A stretch of DNA of 26,320 nucleotides from DSBN01 sp041686355 (GTDB lineage Bacteria > Spirochaetota > Spirochaetia > DSM-16054 > Sediminispirochaetaceae): contig JAWLDZ010000029.1 in assembly GCA_041686355.1 (NCBI GenBank), forward strand, positions 1-26,320. The letters run 5' to 3'. The position numbers were made by a program, and so were the translations under genes. Position 1 is the stretch's first letter. Every line of letters starts with the position of its first letter. Shown here in pieces: positions 24,555 to 26,320 of the stretch. The notes under the pieces were generated by a model. It was not told the DNA's origin and made no database searches. It saw only the letters and a list, made by a program, of their open reading frames with translations.

Positions 24555-25394
24555 ATGCAGCACGTTTTATGTTTCAGGGGAAAGAGGCCTTTGACAGCTG
24601 CTGCACTGTGCATCCTCTGGTCTGTATGTATCAGCGGCTGCAGTGCAGTGTTCGATTTGATGCCAAGGGTAAGGCTTCAGGTGCGTATACCGAACTCGCC
24701 CTGGCAGGAGGCGGGGGTTCCGGTATCCCACCGTCTGGTGTATCCGGATAGGCATGGGGATTTTCAGACACTTTTTCTTCCGGCGGGAGTAAACGAAGCT
24801 GAGATTGAAGTGCAGCGTGGTTACAATGTACCGGTATTGGCCTACCCGCTGGGACGGCTGCCCCCGGCAGGGGCTTGCGTGTCCAGTCATATTCAACTAA
24901 ACCTGATTGGCACGAACAATGAGTTGCCACTGCGGTACCGCTATGGTCCGGCAGTAGAGCTGCTGCAAGAGCTATGGCAGCTGTCGGAACGCTGTCACAC
25001 TGTCTGTGTAGAGGCTTTGATTACAGAGATGGAAAAGGAGGGGGATGGAGATCCATGGAACTGCGATGTTGACAGAGTGAAAGGGGCCATCGCCCGCGGT
25101 CGACTAAACCGGCTGCATGTACGGAGTATGAATACTGCATCTATCTCTATAGAACTGCCGGCCGAAGAATGGATTCCCGGGAACATCTTTTTTCAAGGGA
25201 CTATTGAAGTTGACCCGGAAGGTGAGATAGGGGATATAGCGGGCACACAGGTTCCGGTACGCTTCAGCGGTCTGTATCCGGGGCGGCATCTTTTTTTCTC
25301 TCCGTCCAGTGGCTTAGAGCTCCACATATATGTCGATAAAAAAGGAGGCTGCCGCTATATCTGCGACAGCCTCGCCAATTTTACTGCTCGTTAA
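24555..25394 (+). CDS. Hypothetical lipoprotein
   Basis: A 279-residue protein with a lipoprotein signal peptide: basic N-terminus, hydrophobic core (about 13-27) and lipobox ISGC with lipidated C29. The mature part appears beta-rich at both ends (for example RVRLQVRIPN and ELHIYVDKKG) with a helical middle (AVELLQELWQLSERCHTVCVEALITEM), and has several Cys besides the lipobox Cys (three in the helical middle, WNCD, and GCRYIC at the end) that might form disulfides outside the cytoplasm. I recognise no family. The start is fixed by the signal peptide; its ribosome-binding site is in a hairpin. Its last codons overlap, on the opposite strand, the leuS terminator. Confidence 0.75.
   Translation: MQHVLCFRGKRPLTAAALCILWSVCISGCSAVFDLMPRVRLQVRIPNSPWQEAGVPVSHRLVYPDRHGDFQTLFLPAGVNEAEIEVQRGYNVPVLAYPLGRLPPAGACVSSHIQLNLIGTNNELPLRYRYGPAVELLQELWQLSERCHTVCVEALITEMEKEGDGDPWNCDVDRVKGAIARGRLNRLHVRSMNTASISIELPAEEWIPGNIFFQGTIEVDPEGEIGDIAGTQVPVRFSGLYPGRHLFFSPSSGLELHIYVDKKGGCRYICDSLANFTAR
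25338..25373 (-). terminator. Rho-independent terminator of leuS inside the opposing gene
   Basis: Read on the minus strand, GAGGCTG (25373-25367) pairs with CAGCCTC (25351-25345), with further GC pairs towards the loop, and a T-run of six follows (25343-25338). It lies 74 bp downstream of the leuS stop and within the last 20 codons of the convergent lipoprotein gene. Confidence 0.8.
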
Positions 25395-25416
25395 TGCTGG
25401 ATACTACTGTGTGGGG

Positions 25417-25458
25417 TTTTATTTGACTACCTTTATTTCACCACTTTTATTTAACAAC
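25417..25458 (-). repeat. Three tandem 14-bp units at the leuS stop codon
   Basis: On the minus strand the units are GTTGTTAAATAAAA (25458-25445), GTGGTGAAATAAAG (25444-25431) and GTAGTCAAATAAAA (25430-25417). The first contains the last codons and stop of leuS (Val-Val-Lys-stop). The units differ only at positions 3, 6 and 14. Confidence 0.85.
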
Positions 25459-26320
25459 AATGTTTACCAGTTTATCCTTTACCGCTATCACTTTTACAAC
25501 CTGTTTTCCACCGGTCCATTGAGCTATGCGTTCGTTCTCGATGGCCGTTTTCTTCAGTGTTTCCTCTTCGGTGCCGGCGGGCAGGTTTACCTTTGCCCGA
25601 ACTTTGCCGTTGACCTGCAGGACTACCGTCACCTCTTCTTCTTTAGTTAGCTCTTCGTCCCACTGGGGCCAGGGGGTATCGGAGATTGAGGGAGTGTTGC
25701 CCAGCTTAGCCCACATCTCTTCACCCAGATGGGGAGCATACGGGGAAATAAGCTGCACAAAGGGCTCCCACAGGGCACGGTAGATCTGCTTTTCTTGAAA
25801 AATTTCGTTGATAAAAATCATCATCTGGGCGATGGCGGTGTTGAACTCAAGCCCTTCGGTATCCTCAGTTACCTTTTTAATGGTCTTATGCAGCAGCTGC
25901 AGATAGTGTTTGGGCGGCTGTTCATCAATCACAGGCCGGTCTGATACCCGCCATACACGGTCGAGAAAACGGTGTACTCCAGCCAGACCCTTTGTCGACC
26001 AGGCTTTTGATACCTGCAGCGGCCCCATGAACATTTCGTACATGCGCATAGAATCTGCACCAAAATCACGGATGATATCGTCGGGGTTAATGACGTTACC
26101 CAAGGATTTGGACATTTTTACCCCGCCCTCGCCAAGGATCATTCCCTGGTTTACCAGGCGCTGGAAGGGCTCTTTTGTGTTCACGACCCCAATGTCATAC
26201 AGCACCTTGTGCCAGAATCGAGCGTAGAGCAGGTGCAGTACCGCATGTTCGGCACCGCCGACATACAAATCAACGGGCATCCAGTACTTGATTTTGTCCA
26301 GATCGGCCAGTTGAGTTTCG
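25447..26320 (-). CDS. leuS: Leucyl-tRNA synthetase, C-terminal part (cut by window edge)
   Basis: The last 290 residues of a class I aminoacyl-tRNA synthetase that attaches leucine to tRNA(Leu). The visible part begins ETQLADLDKIKYW, runs into the catalytic-domain end (PVDLYVGGAEHAVLHLLYARF) and the KMSKS loop (GVKMSKSLGNVINPDDII), then the anticodon-binding helical domain (about the middle 120 residues, with SPYAPHLGEEMWAKLG) and the C-terminal tRNA-contacting domain (VTVVLQVNGKVRAKVNLPAG to LVNIVVK). These motifs are specific to bacterial LeuS. The frame continues past 26320, so the 5' two thirds (editing domain and HIGH motif) are outside. The stop codon sits in the first unit of a 14-bp tandem repeat, and a terminator follows. 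Confidence 0.97.
   Translation of the reverse strand, partial: ETQLADLDKIKYWMPVDLYVGGAEHAVLHLLYARFWHKVLYDIGVVNTKEPFQRLVNQGMILGEGGVKMSKSLGNVINPDDIIRDFGADSMRMYEMFMGPLQVSKAWSTKGLAGVHRFLDRVWRVSDRPVIDEQPPKHYLQLLHKTIKKVTEDTEGLEFNTAIAQMMIFINEIFQEKQIYRALWEPFVQLISPYAPHLGEEMWAKLGNTPSISDTPWPQWDEELTKEEEVTVVLQVNGKVRAKVNLPAGTEEETLKKTAIENERIAQWTGGKQVVKVIAVKDKLVNIVVK

Noticed and set aside
25417..25458. Short tandem units as a CRISPR-like array
   Set aside because: The units are only 14 bp, directly adjacent, and have no spacers.

Overview
This window most probably comes from a spirochaete of the Spirochaeta/Sediminispirochaeta kind. That is an inference from gene content: two lipoproteins with lipoboxes, a small beta-barrel-like envelope protein, a DUF4416 protein, a long unrecognised helical protein and a fused DAHP synthase-prephenate dehydratase. 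No rRNA, tRNA, CRISPR array, phage gene or transposase was seen. The assembly is a draft: a 100-N gap at 2283-2382 is flanked by the same 99 bp on both sides.

Layout. 1-741: a small membrane-anchored protein with an upstream set of short repeats and a strong terminator. 758-5885: potassium homeostasis. A kdpDE two-component pair on the minus strand faces a divergent trkH potassium-channel gene, with an 11-bp-periodic direct repeat between them and no kdpFABC in view. 5897-7503: a MerR/GyrI-type regulator with a textbook 19-bp-spacer promoter, divergent from a probable outer-membrane protein. 7542-9502: an SDR-like protein and a divergent dicarboxylate/amino-acid symporter homologue, likely co-transcribed. 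9584-11227: glutamine-dependent NAD synthetase. 11283-16548: a minus-strand cluster of butyrate kinase, a BFN/UVR-domain protein and a 1181-residue GH13 alpha-amylase-family protein with an HExxH motif near its N terminus. 16650-18038: a lipase lipoprotein resembling the Gram-positive I.5 lipases. 18084-19625: a YigZ/IMPACT protein and an aldo/keto reductase. 19722-22422: a lytic transglycosylase and the AroF-PheA fusion. 22465-24470: an unrecognised 471-residue protein and a divergent DUF4416 protein. 24555-25394: a lipoprotein whose ribosome-binding site is locked in a hairpin. 25447-26320: the 3' part of leuS, cut by the window edge.

Regulatory picture. Several divergent intergenic regions carry promoters whose -35 boxes overlap back to back, and several genes lack a Shine-Dalgarno sequence but have a -10-like hexamer 6-9 nt before the start codon, which suggests leaderless mRNAs. 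The most interesting points are the kdpDE-trkH pairing with a candidate KdpE operator, the feedback-capable DAHPS-PDT-ACT fusion, the HExxH-amylase fusion, the I.5-type lipase in a probable spirochaete, and a three-copy 14-bp repeat at the leuS stop codon.
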